Counted from the stretch's first letter, positions 1 to 6,465 are shown. The stretch: DNA of 16,131 bases from Clostridia bacterium (GCA_017613815.1 JAGADB010000062.1:1-16131); one strand, 5' to 3'. Notes: generated from the sequence alone by a model not told the origin. Numbers and translations: made by a program.

Positions 1-1066
1 CGCCTGTTGCGCCTGTGTACTTGAAGCTCGAGCTTGTAATCGTTGCGATTACTTTGTCTGCAAGAGACGAAGGATCAATCGTTACGTCGTTGATGCCTGC
101 GGCCTTCATTGCTTCAAATATAACCTTTACCGCGTCGTAGCCGTCTGCTGCGAACTGGTCCGGCGTATCGCCGTATTTTTCCTTGAACGCCTTAACGAAC
201 GATGCCGTTGCGGGAGCGTCGCTGTTAACGTCGAAAGGAGTTATGTATTCAACGGTATTCGTAACCGTCTCGTCGATCTGGTCTGCCACGCCGTCAAGAC
301 CGTCGCATCCGAAGATGAGCGCGTCGCTTCCCTTTGCTACCGCTGCCTTTGCTATAAGGCCTGCTTCCGTGTAGTATATCGGAAGGAAGATAACGTCGCA
401 GTCTTTGAGAGCTTCAACCTGAGTCGAGAAGTCTTTCTTGTTTTCTGCGTCGAACGTCTGAACCTTGAATTCTGCGCCGAGTTTTTCCATTTCAGCCTTG
501 AACGCGTCGAAAATACCCGAAGAATAAGGATCGCTCGTATCATAGATAACGCCTACGTTTTCGTACTTATCTACGAATTCCTGTGCCGCGAGAACGCCCT
601 GGTCGGGGTCGCCGAAGCAGATTCTGAATGCGTTTGCGTTTTCAATTACGTTTGCCGCCGATGCGGAAGGCGTAATGAAGAACACGTTGTCGTTCTTTGA
701 TTTTTCAGCGAACGATGCGCATGCGCCCGACGTTACGGAGCCGAGAGAAATCTGCATGCCTGCTTCGTAAAGCATATCGTAGCCGGATGCCGCGTCTGCG
801 GGTTCAGCTTTGTCGTCTTTCATGTCGAACTTGAAAGTAACGCCGTTGAGACCGCCTGCCGCGTTGATTTCTTCAATTGCAAGCGTTGCGCCCTTCTGTA
901 CGGAAATGCCGTAGCTGGAAGCTCCGCCCGTAAGAGGACCGGTTGCGCCGATAAAGTATTCGGTGTTATTTGCCGCGTAGGATTTGCTGCCCTGTTCTTT
1001 TTCGCATGAAGCAAGACACAATACGATCATTGCCAATGCAAGAACTACTGCAAAAATTTTTTTCAT
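1..1066 (-). CDS. ABC transporter substrate-binding lipoprotein, branched-chain amino acid type (LivJ/LivK-like), C-terminus cut by window edge
   Basis: The reading frame is open from the ATG at 1066 to the window edge and encodes about 355 residues; the last few dozen residues and the stop lie outside. The N-terminus (MKKIFAVVLALAMIVLCLASC) is a lipoprotein signal: a basic start, a hydrophobic core and an LASC lipobox with Cys21 as the predicted lipidated residue, so the protein should be tethered outside the membrane. The mature part has the periplasmic-binding-protein type I pattern: IGATGPLTGGASSYG followed by a KGATLAIEEINAAGG helix near residues 40-70, then the VGVIYDTSDPYSSG and ADGYDAVKVIFEAMKA segments. 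Known members bind leucine, isoleucine, valine or amides for a Liv-type importer; substrate cannot be read here. The permease and ATPase genes are not in the window and may follow beyond position 1. Ribosome binding is weak (GGGGGA about 8 nt upstream). Confidence 0.9.
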   Translation of the reverse strand, partial: MKKIFAVVLALAMIVLCLASCEKEQGSKSYAANNTEYFIGATGPLTGGASSYGISVQKGATLAIEEINAAGGLNGVTFKFDMKDDKAEPADAASGYDMLYEAGMQISLGSVTSGACASFAEKSKNDNVFFITPSASAANVIENANAFRICFGDPDQGVLAAQEFVDKYENVGVIYDTSDPYSSGIFDAFKAEMEKLGAEFKVQTFDAENKKDFSTQVEALKDCDVIFLPIYYTEAGLIAKAAVAKGSDALIFGCDGLDGVADQIDETVTNTVEYITPFDVNSDAPATASFVKAFKEKYGDTPDQFAADGYDAVKVIFEAMKAAGINDVTIDPSSLADKVIATITSSSFKYTGATG

Positions 1067-1097
1067 TGTTTTTTCCCCCAAAATTAATATATAATTT

Positions 1098-1115
1098 TTT
1101 CAGTTTTTTCTGAAA
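1098..1115 (-). promoter_or_regulatory. Small inverted repeat in the leader of the substrate-binding protein gene
   Basis: TTTCAG-AAAAAA-CTGAAA is a perfect 6+6 bp inverted repeat with a 6-nt spacer, lying between the -10 box and the start codon. It could be an operator half-site pair or a weak leader hairpin. It is AT-rich and short, so chance is possible. Confidence 0.3.
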
Positions 1116-1128
1116 TATTATGTTAATA

Positions 1129-1157
1129 ATATTACACAATTTTTATTAATTTGTCAA
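1129..1157 (-). promoter_or_regulatory. Sigma-A type promoter of the substrate-binding protein gene
   Basis: On the minus strand TTGACA (1157-1152) is followed by a 17-bp AT-rich spacer and TAATAT (1134-1129), a near-consensus vegetative promoter. It gives a leader of about 55-60 nt before the ATG at 1066. Confidence 0.8.
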
Positions 1158-1261
1158 GCATTTCTTTGAGATTTCCGTTCATTCACGCAAAAATTTCAAA
1201 TTGCTTATCAAATTTATTCACATTTTGCGTTATTTATGCCGTTTTTTATGTAATTTTCATC

Positions 1262-3349
1262 TCATACTCTGAAAATTATGTCCTTATACGTCGGTACCGG
1301 CCACATATCCGACGGCATAATCTCCTCGGCGCCGTCAATGAGCTTTCTCATACCGTCCATTATCGGAATTATGCTGTTTTTGAAGTACTCCGCCCTTGCA
1401 AGCGGCGTGTTTACCGGCATTTCCGACAGTGCGCGCGTAAGTTTATCCGATTCCGTATAGAGTTTTTTCAGCGCGCCCGAAAGTTTCTTGAACATATCGG
1501 TTTCGAACTTCACGTCGGCTGACGCGAACGCCTTTTTCTTTTCGTTCACGCATTTTGCGAGAATTTCGGTATATCTGCTTATCGCGGGAAGTATCAGCGT
1601 CTTTGCCATATCGTTCAAGGTTCTCGCCTCGATGTTTACCGTCTTGGAATAGGTTTCAAGCAGTATGTCCGCCCTCGAAAACATCTCTTTTTCCGTGAAA
1701 ACCTTATGCGACGTGAAGAGTTTTACGTTCTTTTCGTCGGTAAAGTGCGGAATCGCGTCGACTGCCGTCTTATAGTTGAGAAGCCCTCTCTTTTTCGCCT
1801 CTTCGCGCCATGCGTCGGAGTATCCGTCGCCGTTGAAGATGATTCTCTTATGCTCTTTTATCGTCTTTCTTATGAGATTATTCAGTTCTTTTGTGAAATC
1901 CTTTGCCTTTTCAAGCACGTCTGCGAACTGTTTAAGTTCTTCGGCGACAATCGTATTCAGAACGACGTTTGCGTCGGAAATCGACTGGCTGGAGCCTATC
2001 ATTCTAAGCTCGAATTTATTGCCCGTGAAGGCAAACGGCGACGTTCTGTTTCTGTCGGTCGTGTCCTTCGGGAAATTCGGCAGCACGTGCACGCCGATTT
2101 CCATATTTTTCTTTGCGTTGCGCTTATAGACGGTTCCGGCTTCAAGCGAATCCATTATAGCCGTCAGCTCATCGCCCAAGAACATTGATACAACCGCCGG
2201 AGGCGCCTCGTTTGCGCCGAGTCTGCGGTCGTTGCCCGCGCTTGCGACGGAAATTCTTATGAGGTCCTGATATTCGTCGACCGCCTTGATTACGGCTACC
2301 AGAAACAGCAGAAACTGTGCGTTTTCGTCGGGCGTCGTGCCGGGGTCGAGCAGGTTTTGTCCCTTATCGGTGGAAATCGACCAGTTATTGTGCTTGCCGC
2401 TTCCGTTCAGTCCCTCGAACGGCTTTTCGTTGAGCAGGCACACGAGTCCGTGCTTTTCCGCAACCTTTTTCATGACCTCCATGGTCAGCTGGTTATGGTC
2501 GCAGGAGATATTCGCCGTGGTATATACCGGCGCGAGCTCGTGCTGAGCGGGCGCCGCCTCGTTATGCTTTGTCTTTGCGAGCACGCCGAGCTTCCACAGC
2601 TCCGCGTCGAGGTCCCTCATATATTCCGCCACTCTCGTCTTTATCGTGCCGAAATAGTGGTCGTCCATTTCCTGTCCCTTCGGCGGTTTTGCGCCGAAAA
2701 GCGTTCTTCCCGTGAATATGAGGTCTTCTCTTTGCTCGTAATACTTTTTATCTATAAGGAAATATTCCTGCTCCGCGCCGACGGTTGCCAGCACCCTCTT
2801 TACCGAGGTTTTTCCGAAGAGTTTCATTATTCTGAGCGCCTGCGCGCTTAAATCTTCCATCGAGCGCAGGAGCGGCGTTTTTTTGTCGAGCACTTCTCCG
2901 CCGTAGGAGCAGAAAACCGTCGGTATGTAAAGCGAATCGTCCTTTATGAACGCGTATGACGTCGGGTCCCACGAGGTATATCCGCGCGCCTCGAAAGTCG
3001 TGCGCAGTCCTCCCGACGGGAACGACGACGCGTCGGGCTCGCCCTTTATCAGTTCTTTTCCGGAAAACTCCATAATGACCTTGCCGTCGGGCGTGGGGGA
3101 TATGAAGCTGTCGTGCTTTTCGGCGGTAATGCCCGTAAGCGGCTGGAACCAGTGCGTATAATGGGTGGCGCCTTTTTCCACAGCCCAGTCCTTCATGGCG
3201 TTTGCTATGATATTCGCAAGGTTTATGTCAAGGTCGTTGCCTCTGTCTATCGTCTTTCTCAGCGACTTATAAACGTCCTTGGGAAGTCTTTCTCTCATTA
3301 CCTCGTCGTTGAAAACGAGACTTGAAAACATTTCCGGTACGTTCGTCAT
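1262..3349 (-). CDS. glnN: Glutamine synthetase, type III
   Basis: ATP-dependent ligation of ammonia to glutamate to make glutamine in the cytoplasm, the main entry of ammonium into organic nitrogen. The 695-residue length fits the GSIII family (about 700 residues, far longer than the ~450 of GlnA type I). Diagnostic segments are visible: GAEQEYF at 191-197, KHNEAAPAQHE at 261-271, NGSGKHNNWS at 315-324, the GANEAPPAVVSMFLG block at 378-392, and NRTSPFAFTGNKFELRM at 434-450, which together supply the metal, glutamate and ATP sites. Start chosen at the ATG at 3349, with AGGAAG about 8 nt upstream. The gene is monocistronic by its own promoter, about 120 bp after ykvI and on the same strand. 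No regulatory glnR or glnK gene is nearby. The leader is about 65 nt. Confidence 0.96.
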   Translation of the reverse strand: MTNVPEMFSSLVFNDEVMRERLPKDVYKSLRKTIDRGNDLDINLANIIANAMKDWAVEKGATHYTHWFQPLTGITAEKHDSFISPTPDGKVIMEFSGKELIKGEPDASSFPSGGLRTTFEARGYTSWDPTSYAFIKDDSLYIPTVFCSYGGEVLDKKTPLLRSMEDLSAQALRIMKLFGKTSVKRVLATVGAEQEYFLIDKKYYEQREDLIFTGRTLFGAKPPKGQEMDDHYFGTIKTRVAEYMRDLDAELWKLGVLAKTKHNEAAPAQHELAPVYTTANISCDHNQLTMEVMKKVAEKHGLVCLLNEKPFEGLNGSGKHNNWSISTDKGQNLLDPGTTPDENAQFLLFLVAVIKAVDEYQDLIRISVASAGNDRRLGANEAPPAVVSMFLGDELTAIMDSLEAGTVYKRNAKKNMEIGVHVLPNFPKDTTDRNRTSPFAFTGNKFELRMIGSSQSISDANVVLNTIVAEELKQFADVLEKAKDFTKELNNLIRKTIKEHKRIIFNGDGYSDAWREEAKKRGLLNYKTAVDAIPHFTDEKNVKLFTSHKVFTEKEMFSRADILLETYSKTVNIEARTLNDMAKTLILPAISRYTEILAKCVNEKKKAFASADVKFETDMFKKLSGALKKLYTESDKLTRALSEMPVNTPLARAEYFKNSIIPIMDGMRKLIDGAEEIMPSDMWPVPTYKDIIFRV

Positions 3350-3421
3350 ATGGGGTACTTCCTTTCTTTCGAATTATGTAAACGGTTTTTGCCTGATTTT
3401 GTAAATTGCAATCCTCTTATT

Positions 3422-3450
3422 ATGATACCGCAGATGCGGAAATTTGTCAA
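3422..3450 (-). promoter_or_regulatory. glnN promoter
   Basis: Minus-strand TTGACA (3450-3445), 17-bp spacer, TATCAT (3427-3422). The spacer consists largely of the palindrome CCGCA-TC-TGCGG, so a repressor bound there would block RNA polymerase directly. Confidence 0.8.
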
Positions 3451-3469
3451 GTATTTTGGTTTTTCCGCA
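3428..3469 (-). promoter_or_regulatory. Putative compound operator over the glnN promoter
   Basis: Three TCCGCA/TGCGGA half-sites lie in 42 bp. TGCGGAAA (3469-3462 on the minus strand) is the exact inverse of TTTCCGCA (3442-3435), and the latter also forms the tight palindrome CCGCA-TC-TGCGG (3439-3428) with a third half-site. The two inverted repeats bracket the -35 hexamer and fill the spacer. This arrangement is typical of an operator; which regulator binds is not known from the sequence. Confidence 0.5.
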
Positions 3470-3471
3470 CT

Positions 3472-4551
3472 TTATCCGTCGGCGTTTTTACGGTTTTTAA
3501 GCTTTAATTTTGCGAAATTTACATAAATCAGCGCGACGAGAAACAAAGACACGTATCCGAACACCGAAAAGACTGTTGCGACGAGGTTTGAAAAGCCGAA
3601 GCAGCTGAGCAGAAACACAAGGAAGGTCGCCGCAAACGCCGAGAATACGTGATGCTCCCTTACGATCTTAAAGTGGTCGGAAAAATACGTCAGCACCGGC
3701 ACGAAGCAGGAGAGCGACGCTCCGCTCATCGCGATAAAGAGCAGTCCGGCGTAGACGTACATAAATACGTCCGAGATATTTCCCGCCGATTCGAGCATGG
3801 GAAGCTCCGCCTGCATGGAGCCGGGGTTTACCGCCATGGAATATATCACGCACAGCGCGACCGCGAGCAGTCCCGCCATTCCGAAAACTATTCCCCATAC
3901 GGTATGGGAGTCCTTTTTCGCCTTTTTGCTTATGGGGCAGAGCACGCCGAGCGCGCAGAATATATTGTATGAAGCGAACAGAAGCGCGCCCGCAAGCCAG
4001 CCCGAAAACAGTATATTTCCGCCTTCGGAAACCTCAAAAGACGGCCTTACCGACGGATGAAGAAAGAAATTCAGCGCCGCCGTCGCAACCGTCATTACCG
4101 CGAGCAGCGGCACGATATACGAAAAGACCTTTACGAGTCCGTCTATACCTTTTATTGCGATACACGCTATAATTATGCAGAAAATGAAGCTTCCGCCTAT
4201 ATACGAGCGGTAAAGTCCCGAAAGTTTCTCAAAAAGCGCGCCTGCGCCCGCCGCCATCACGACGTAGGTGCCGAAATACATAACCATTTCAAACGCCGCG
4301 ACGATTTTGGCGAAAAATTTGCTTTCGCCCGCAATTACCTTATCTATTTCCGATATTCCCGTAATTCTCACGTATTTTGCTATAACCATTCCCGTAATTC
4401 CGAGAAACGCGATTGCCGTAACAATGCCGTACAGACCGTTTATTCCGAATCTGGCGAAAAACTGGTACAGTTCCTGCCCCGAAATGTATCCCGCTCCGAG
4501 AAAGCTTCCTATGAACGAAAAACAGTATGCCGCAAGAGATATTTTCTTCAT
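3472..4551 (-). CDS. YkvI-family multi-pass membrane protein (COG3949-like)
   Basis: An integral membrane protein of 359 residues with many hydrophobic segments (about 10-11 by eye). The N-terminal stretch containing FIGSFLGAGYISGQELYQFF is the hallmark of the uncharacterised YkvI family, which resembles amino-acid/cation symporters of the LeuT/APC fold; glycine-rich GAGYISG is the sort of unwound helix 1 those transporters use for substrate. A transport role is therefore likely but the substrate is unknown. The start is set at the ATG at 4551 (MKKISLAAY) because GGAGG lies 6 nt upstream and because the promoter places transcription start at about 4572. The in-frame ATG at 4572 would be leaderless. 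The C-terminus is a short basic tail (KLKLKNRKN). The gene is transcribed divergently from the DUF1540 gene and is followed by glnN with no visible terminator, so read-through into glnN is possible. Confidence 0.85.
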   Translation of the reverse strand: MKKISLAAYCFSFIGSFLGAGYISGQELYQFFARFGINGLYGIVTAIAFLGITGMVIAKYVRITGISEIDKVIAGESKFFAKIVAAFEMVMYFGTYVVMAAGAGALFEKLSGLYRSYIGGSFIFCIIIACIAIKGIDGLVKVFSYIVPLLAVMTVATAALNFFLHPSVRPSFEVSEGGNILFSGWLAGALLFASYNIFCALGVLCPISKKAKKDSHTVWGIVFGMAGLLAVALCVIYSMAVNPGSMQAELPMLESAGNISDVFMYVYAGLLFIAMSGASLSCFVPVLTYFSDHFKIVREHHVFSAFAATFLVFLLSCFGFSNLVATVFSVFGYVSLFLVALIYVNFAKLKLKNRKNADG

Positions 4552-4578
4552 TTCTTTCCTCCGAAAAATCATACGATT

Positions 4579-4607
4579 ATTATATCAAATATGTCTTTTT
4601 CAGTCAA
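4579..4607 (-). promoter_or_regulatory. Promoter of the ykvI-like gene
   Basis: Minus-strand TTGACT (4607-4602), 17-bp spacer, perfect TATAAT (4584-4579). Predicted transcription start near 4572 gives a leader of about 20 nt carrying the GGAGG ribosome-binding site, which fixes the start codon at 4551. Confidence 0.85.
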
Positions 4608-4653
4608 CATCATTTGCATTTAATATATTTTGCAAAACGGTGCATACTATTCA

Positions 4654-4667
4654 CGGAGTTTTCTCCG
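4654..4667 (+). promoter_or_regulatory. Short hairpin in the leader of the DUF1540 gene
   Basis: CGGAG-TTTT-CTCCG, a 5-bp perfect stem about 27 nt before the start codon. It is weak as a terminator (no T-run) and may modulate translation or be incidental. I could not place a convincing promoter for this gene. Confidence 0.3.
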
Positions 4668-4693
4668 AATTTATTTTGAAAGGTAAGATTTAT

Positions 4694-5014
4694 ATGTCTA
4701 AAATTTCATGCGACGTCGCCCACTGCGAATACAACTGCTCGGGCGGCTGCAGACTTTCCGTTATAAGCGTCGAGGGCTCCGACGCGTACGCACACGACGA
4801 GACGCTGTGCGACAGCTACACCGACAATTCCGAAAGCGGCTGCGTAAACTGCGTTCCCGAGGACTGCGCCTGCAATAACAGCGAAATAGAATGCGACGCG
4901 GAGGAATGCAGATACAACGAGGATTTCCGCTGCACTTCCGACAGGGTTTCCATAGGCGAAAACGACGCCTGCACGTGCAGTGAAACCTGCTGCAGAACCT
5001 TCTCGCTTAAATGA
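4694..5014 (+). CDS. Cysteine-rich DUF1540-type protein with two units
   Basis: A 106-residue protein with 16 cysteines (6, 11, 15, 19, 39, 50, 53, 58, 60, 67, 72, 80, 93, 95, 99, 100). Residues 4-42 (ISCDVAHCEYN...CDSY) and 65-103 (IECDAEECRYN...CRTF) are two copies of the DUF1540 pattern: I-x-C-D-x4-C-x-Y-N, a further Cys, then an I/V-S-x-E/G stretch and a closing Cys. A linker with four more cysteines joins them. The family is common in spore-forming Firmicutes; function is not established, though metal binding by the clustered cysteines is plausible. The protein is acidic, with no signal peptide. Start at the ATG at 4694 because GAAAGGT sits about 10 nt upstream and the DUF1540 motif begins immediately; the open frame continues upstream but overlaps the opposite gene. 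It is followed at once by a strong terminator, so it is a single-gene unit. Confidence 0.85.
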   Translation: MSKISCDVAHCEYNCSGGCRLSVISVEGSDAYAHDETLCDSYTDNSESGCVNCVPEDCACNNSEIECDAEECRYNEDFRCTSDRVSIGENDACTCSETCCRTFSLK

Positions 5015-5018
5015 TTTT

Positions 5019-5057
5019 TCTTTTGGGGTATGTTTTGCATATCCCAAAAGATTTTTA
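5019..5057 (+). terminator. Rho-independent terminator after the DUF1540 gene
   Basis: The arms 5019-5032 and 5038-5051 pair over about 14 bp (one G-T pair, core CTTTTGGG/CCCAAAAG) around a 5-nt loop TTTTG, followed by ATTTTTAT. It begins 5 nt after the stop codon. Confidence 0.9.
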
Positions 5058-5081
5058 TAAGCAAATAATTTCAAAAAATAC

Positions 5082-5110
5082 TTGACAAAACAGCCCTTAT
5101 ATGATATTAT
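5082..5110 (+). promoter_or_regulatory. Promoter of tRNA-Lys
   Basis: TTGACA (5082-5087), 17-bp spacer, TATTAT (5105-5110). Transcription would start about 14 nt before the mature tRNA 5' end at 5131. Confidence 0.85.
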
Positions 5111-5130
5111 AATAAAGCTGTTTTCAATAT

Positions 5131-5206
5131 GCCCCTGTAGCTCAGTAGGTAGAGCACATGACTTTTAATCATGGTGTCCGGAGTTCGACTCTCCGCAGGA
5201 GCACCA
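5131..5206 (+). tRNA. tRNA-Lys (anticodon UUU)
   Basis: A 76-nt cloverleaf with encoded CCA. Acceptor GCCCCTG pairs with CAGGAGC, D-stem GCTC/GAGC, anticodon stem CATGA/TCATG with loop CTTTTAA (anticodon TTT, lysine AAA/AAG), T-stem CGGAG/CTCCG with loop TTCGACT, discriminator A, CCA at 5204-5206. The third acceptor pair is C-A (C5133 against A5200), the only mismatch in the molecule. The gene has its own promoter and terminators. Confidence 0.96.
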
Positions 5207-5208
5207 AA

Positions 5209-5230
5209 CCGGCTGTGCCGGATTATTTTT
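5209..5230 (+). terminator. First, weaker terminator after tRNA-Lys
   Basis: CCGGC-TGT-GCCGG (5-bp stem, 3-nt loop) followed by ATTATTTTT, starting 2 nt after the CCA end. A second, stronger hairpin follows directly. Confidence 0.55.
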
Positions 5231-5231
5231 C

Positions 5232-5264
5232 GCATGCCGAAGTATTTCGGCATGCTTTTTTATT
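5232..5264 (+). terminator. Strong terminator after tRNA-Lys
   Basis: GCATGCCGAA (5232-5241), loop GTAT, TTCGGCATGC (5246-5255): a perfect 10-bp stem followed by TTTTTTATT. It isolates tRNA-Lys from birA. Confidence 0.93.
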
Positions 5265-5274
5265 ATTTATTTCC

Positions 5275-5303
5275 TTGACAACCACCGCATTTTAGAGTAT
5301 TAT
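5275..5303 (+). promoter_or_regulatory. Promoter of birA
   Basis: TTGACA (5275-5280), 17-bp spacer, TATTAT (5298-5303), about 33 nt upstream of the GTG start. No biotin-operator palindrome was recognised around it. Confidence 0.8.
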
Positions 5304-5335
5304 TTTATTATAAGCGATGAAACGGAGGTGAAGCC

Positions 5336-6106
5336 GTGAATATTACGTCGGTTCAGAATCTTCTCGAAACGGAAAGTCTCGGGAGAAACTTCGTATTTCT
5401 CAATTCGGTCGATTCGACGAACAACTACATAAAAGACAGATGGCAATTCTTGAAGCACGGCTGCACAGTCGTTGCCGAAACTCAGCTTTCCGGCAGGGGA
5501 AGAACGGGAAAATCTTTCTATTCGCCCCCGAAAACCGGACTTTATATGAGTTTCCTTCTCCGCGGAAAAAAATACGCGTCCGACGCCCTCATTACCGCAA
5601 AAATGAGCTATGCGCTCTGCAAGGCGGTAGACAAGCTCACGGACACAACTTCCGCCGGAATAAAGTGGGTAAACGATATATACGTTTCCAACAAGAAAAT
5701 CGCGGGAATACTCTGCGAAAAGGTTTCCGACGGCAGAGACGAGGCGGTAATCGCCGGTATCGGCGTTAATTTCTCGCTTGACAAACTCTCGCTTCCGTCG
5801 GACATCAAAAACACGGCGGGAAGTCTTCGCGACATTACGAAAAAGAAGCTTCACCGCTCGGCTCTCTGCGCGTATATACTCAACGAGGTTGAAAAATTAT
5901 ATTCCGAAGATTTAAGCGACAAAAAGTTCATTTCGGAATACAGAAGCCGCTCCATAGTTCTCGGAAAAGAAATAACCGTAATAAAGGGCGACAAAAAGTT
6001 AAGGGCTGCCGCGATAGACGTCGATTCAAACGGCGCGCTCGCGGTGAGATACGAAAACGGCTCTACGGAAAAACTCTCGTCGGGCGAGATAAGCATAACC
6101 GTCTGA
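5336..6106 (+). CDS. birA: Biotin-[acetyl-CoA-carboxylase] ligase, without DNA-binding domain
   Basis: Activates biotin with ATP to biotinyl-AMP and attaches it to the target lysine of biotin carboxyl carrier proteins, supporting fatty-acid synthesis and biotin-dependent carboxylases and decarboxylases. The 256-residue protein starts directly with the catalytic domain. DSTNNYIK is at 26-33, the biotinyl-AMP loop GRGRTGKSFYSP at 53-64, and KWVNDIYV (catalytic lysine K110) with KKIAGILCE at 110-128. The small C-terminal SH3-like domain spans about 200-256. There is no N-terminal winged helix, so this is a monofunctional enzyme and not the bifunctional ligase/repressor of E. coli or B. subtilis. 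The start is GTG at 5336, because GGAGGTG sits 7 nt upstream and no ATG fits. The tRNA-Gln gene begins 25 nt after the stop and may share the transcript. Confidence 0.93.
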   Translation: MNITSVQNLLETESLGRNFVFLNSVDSTNNYIKDRWQFLKHGCTVVAETQLSGRGRTGKSFYSPPKTGLYMSFLLRGKKYASDALITAKMSYALCKAVDKLTDTTSAGIKWVNDIYVSNKKIAGILCEKVSDGRDEAVIAGIGVNFSLDKLSLPSDIKNTAGSLRDITKKKLHRSALCAYILNEVEKLYSEDLSDKKFISEYRSRSIVLGKEITVIKGDKKLRAAAIDVDSNGALAVRYENGSTEKLSSGEISITV

Positions 6107-6131
6107 CGAAAGTCATATATTACCGCAATTT

Positions 6132-6206
6132 TGGGGCGTAGCCAAGCGGTAAGGCACCGGACTTTGACTCCGGCATTCGCTGGTTCGAATCCAGCCGTCC
6201 CAGCCA
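6132..6206 (+). tRNA. tRNA-Gln (anticodon UUG)
   Basis: A 75-nt cloverleaf with encoded CCA. Acceptor TGGGGCG/CGTCCCA (one G-T pair), anticodon stem CCGGA/TCCGG with loop CTTTGAC (anticodon TTG, glutamine CAA), T-stem CTGG-/CCAG with TTCGAAT loop, discriminator G, CCA at 6204-6206. I see no convincing separate -35/-10 pair in the 25 nt after birA, so it is probably processed from the birA transcript. Confidence 0.95.
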
Positions 6207-6239
6207 AAAAATCAGCATCGAAAGATGCTGATTTTTTTA
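6206..6239 (+). terminator. Terminator after tRNA-Gln
   Basis: ATCAGCATC-GAAA-GATGCTGAT: a perfect 9-bp stem with a GNRA-type loop, flanked by an A-run and followed by a T-run, so the stem can extend. It ends the birA/tRNA-Gln transcript. Confidence 0.93.
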
Positions 6240-6240
6240 T

Positions 6241-6425
6241 CCATTGCGAAAGCAATGGTATATCATCAACGCTCGAAGTGCGTTGTATCTCATCAGTCCG
6301 AAGGACTGTATATCATCACGGCGGAGCCGTGTATTTCCTATTTCTTTCGCAATGATGATATACAAGACTATGTCTTGGTGATATACAATTTCTCCGAAAT
6401 TGATGATATACAATGCTACGCATTG
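6241..6425. repeat. Array of short hairpins with conserved linkers, inverted in the middle
   Basis: Seven perfect short inverted repeats follow one another: CCATTGC (6241-6258), CAACGC (6267-6285), CAGTCC (6294-6308), CACGGC (6317-6331), CAAGAC (6363-6377), CAATTTC (6386-6402) and CAATGC (6411-6425). Each is a 6-7 bp stem with a loop that is mostly 3-4 nt. Stem sequences all differ, but each matches its own partner arm. Linkers are conserved: TATATCATCA (or TATCTCATCA) in the left half, and its reverse complement TGATGATATA (or GGTGATATA) in the right half. A degenerate element at 6344-6354 is the exact inverse of 6242-6252. The repeat unit is about 23-27 nt. The array lies between facing terminators at 6206-6239 and 6432-6465. 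No protein is encoded here. Confidence 0.88.
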
Positions 6426-6431
6426 ATTTAA

Positions 6432-6465
6432 AAACCCCCGCCATACGGCAGGGGTTTATTTTATT
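6432..6465. terminator. Bidirectional terminator between the hairpin array and the small charged-protein gene
   Basis: AAACCCC-C-GCC, loop ATAC, GGC-A-GGGGTTT: 7 + 3 bp with one C-A mismatch, T-rich on both strands (TTTATTTTATT on plus, TTTTTAAAT on minus). Its position next to the stop codon at 6461 fits termination of the minus-strand gene pair. Confidence 0.85.

Noticed and set aside
1706..2188. Long plus-strand open frames inside glnN, map, rpsD, rpsM and spoIVA regions
   Set aside because: They are antisense to clearly identified genes, lack ribosome-binding sites and show no recognisable protein family.
4268..4693. Upstream extension of the DUF1540 gene in the same open frame
   Set aside because: It lies antisense to the ykvI-like gene, has no family resemblance, and a ribosome-binding site and motif start support the ATG at 4694.
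5265..5335. Biotin operator upstream of birA
   Set aside because: No long palindrome with the BirA-type TTGTtAACC pattern is visible, and this ligase lacks the DNA-binding domain needed to use one.
6116..6121. TATATT as a -10 box for a separate tRNA-Gln promoter
   Set aside because: No acceptable -35 hexamer occurs 16-18 bp upstream; co-transcription with birA explains the layout.
6241..6425. CRISPR array
   Set aside because: The repeated units are linkers of only about 10 nt that change orientation, and the variable parts are self-complementary stems, unlike CRISPR repeats and spacers. No cas gene is present.
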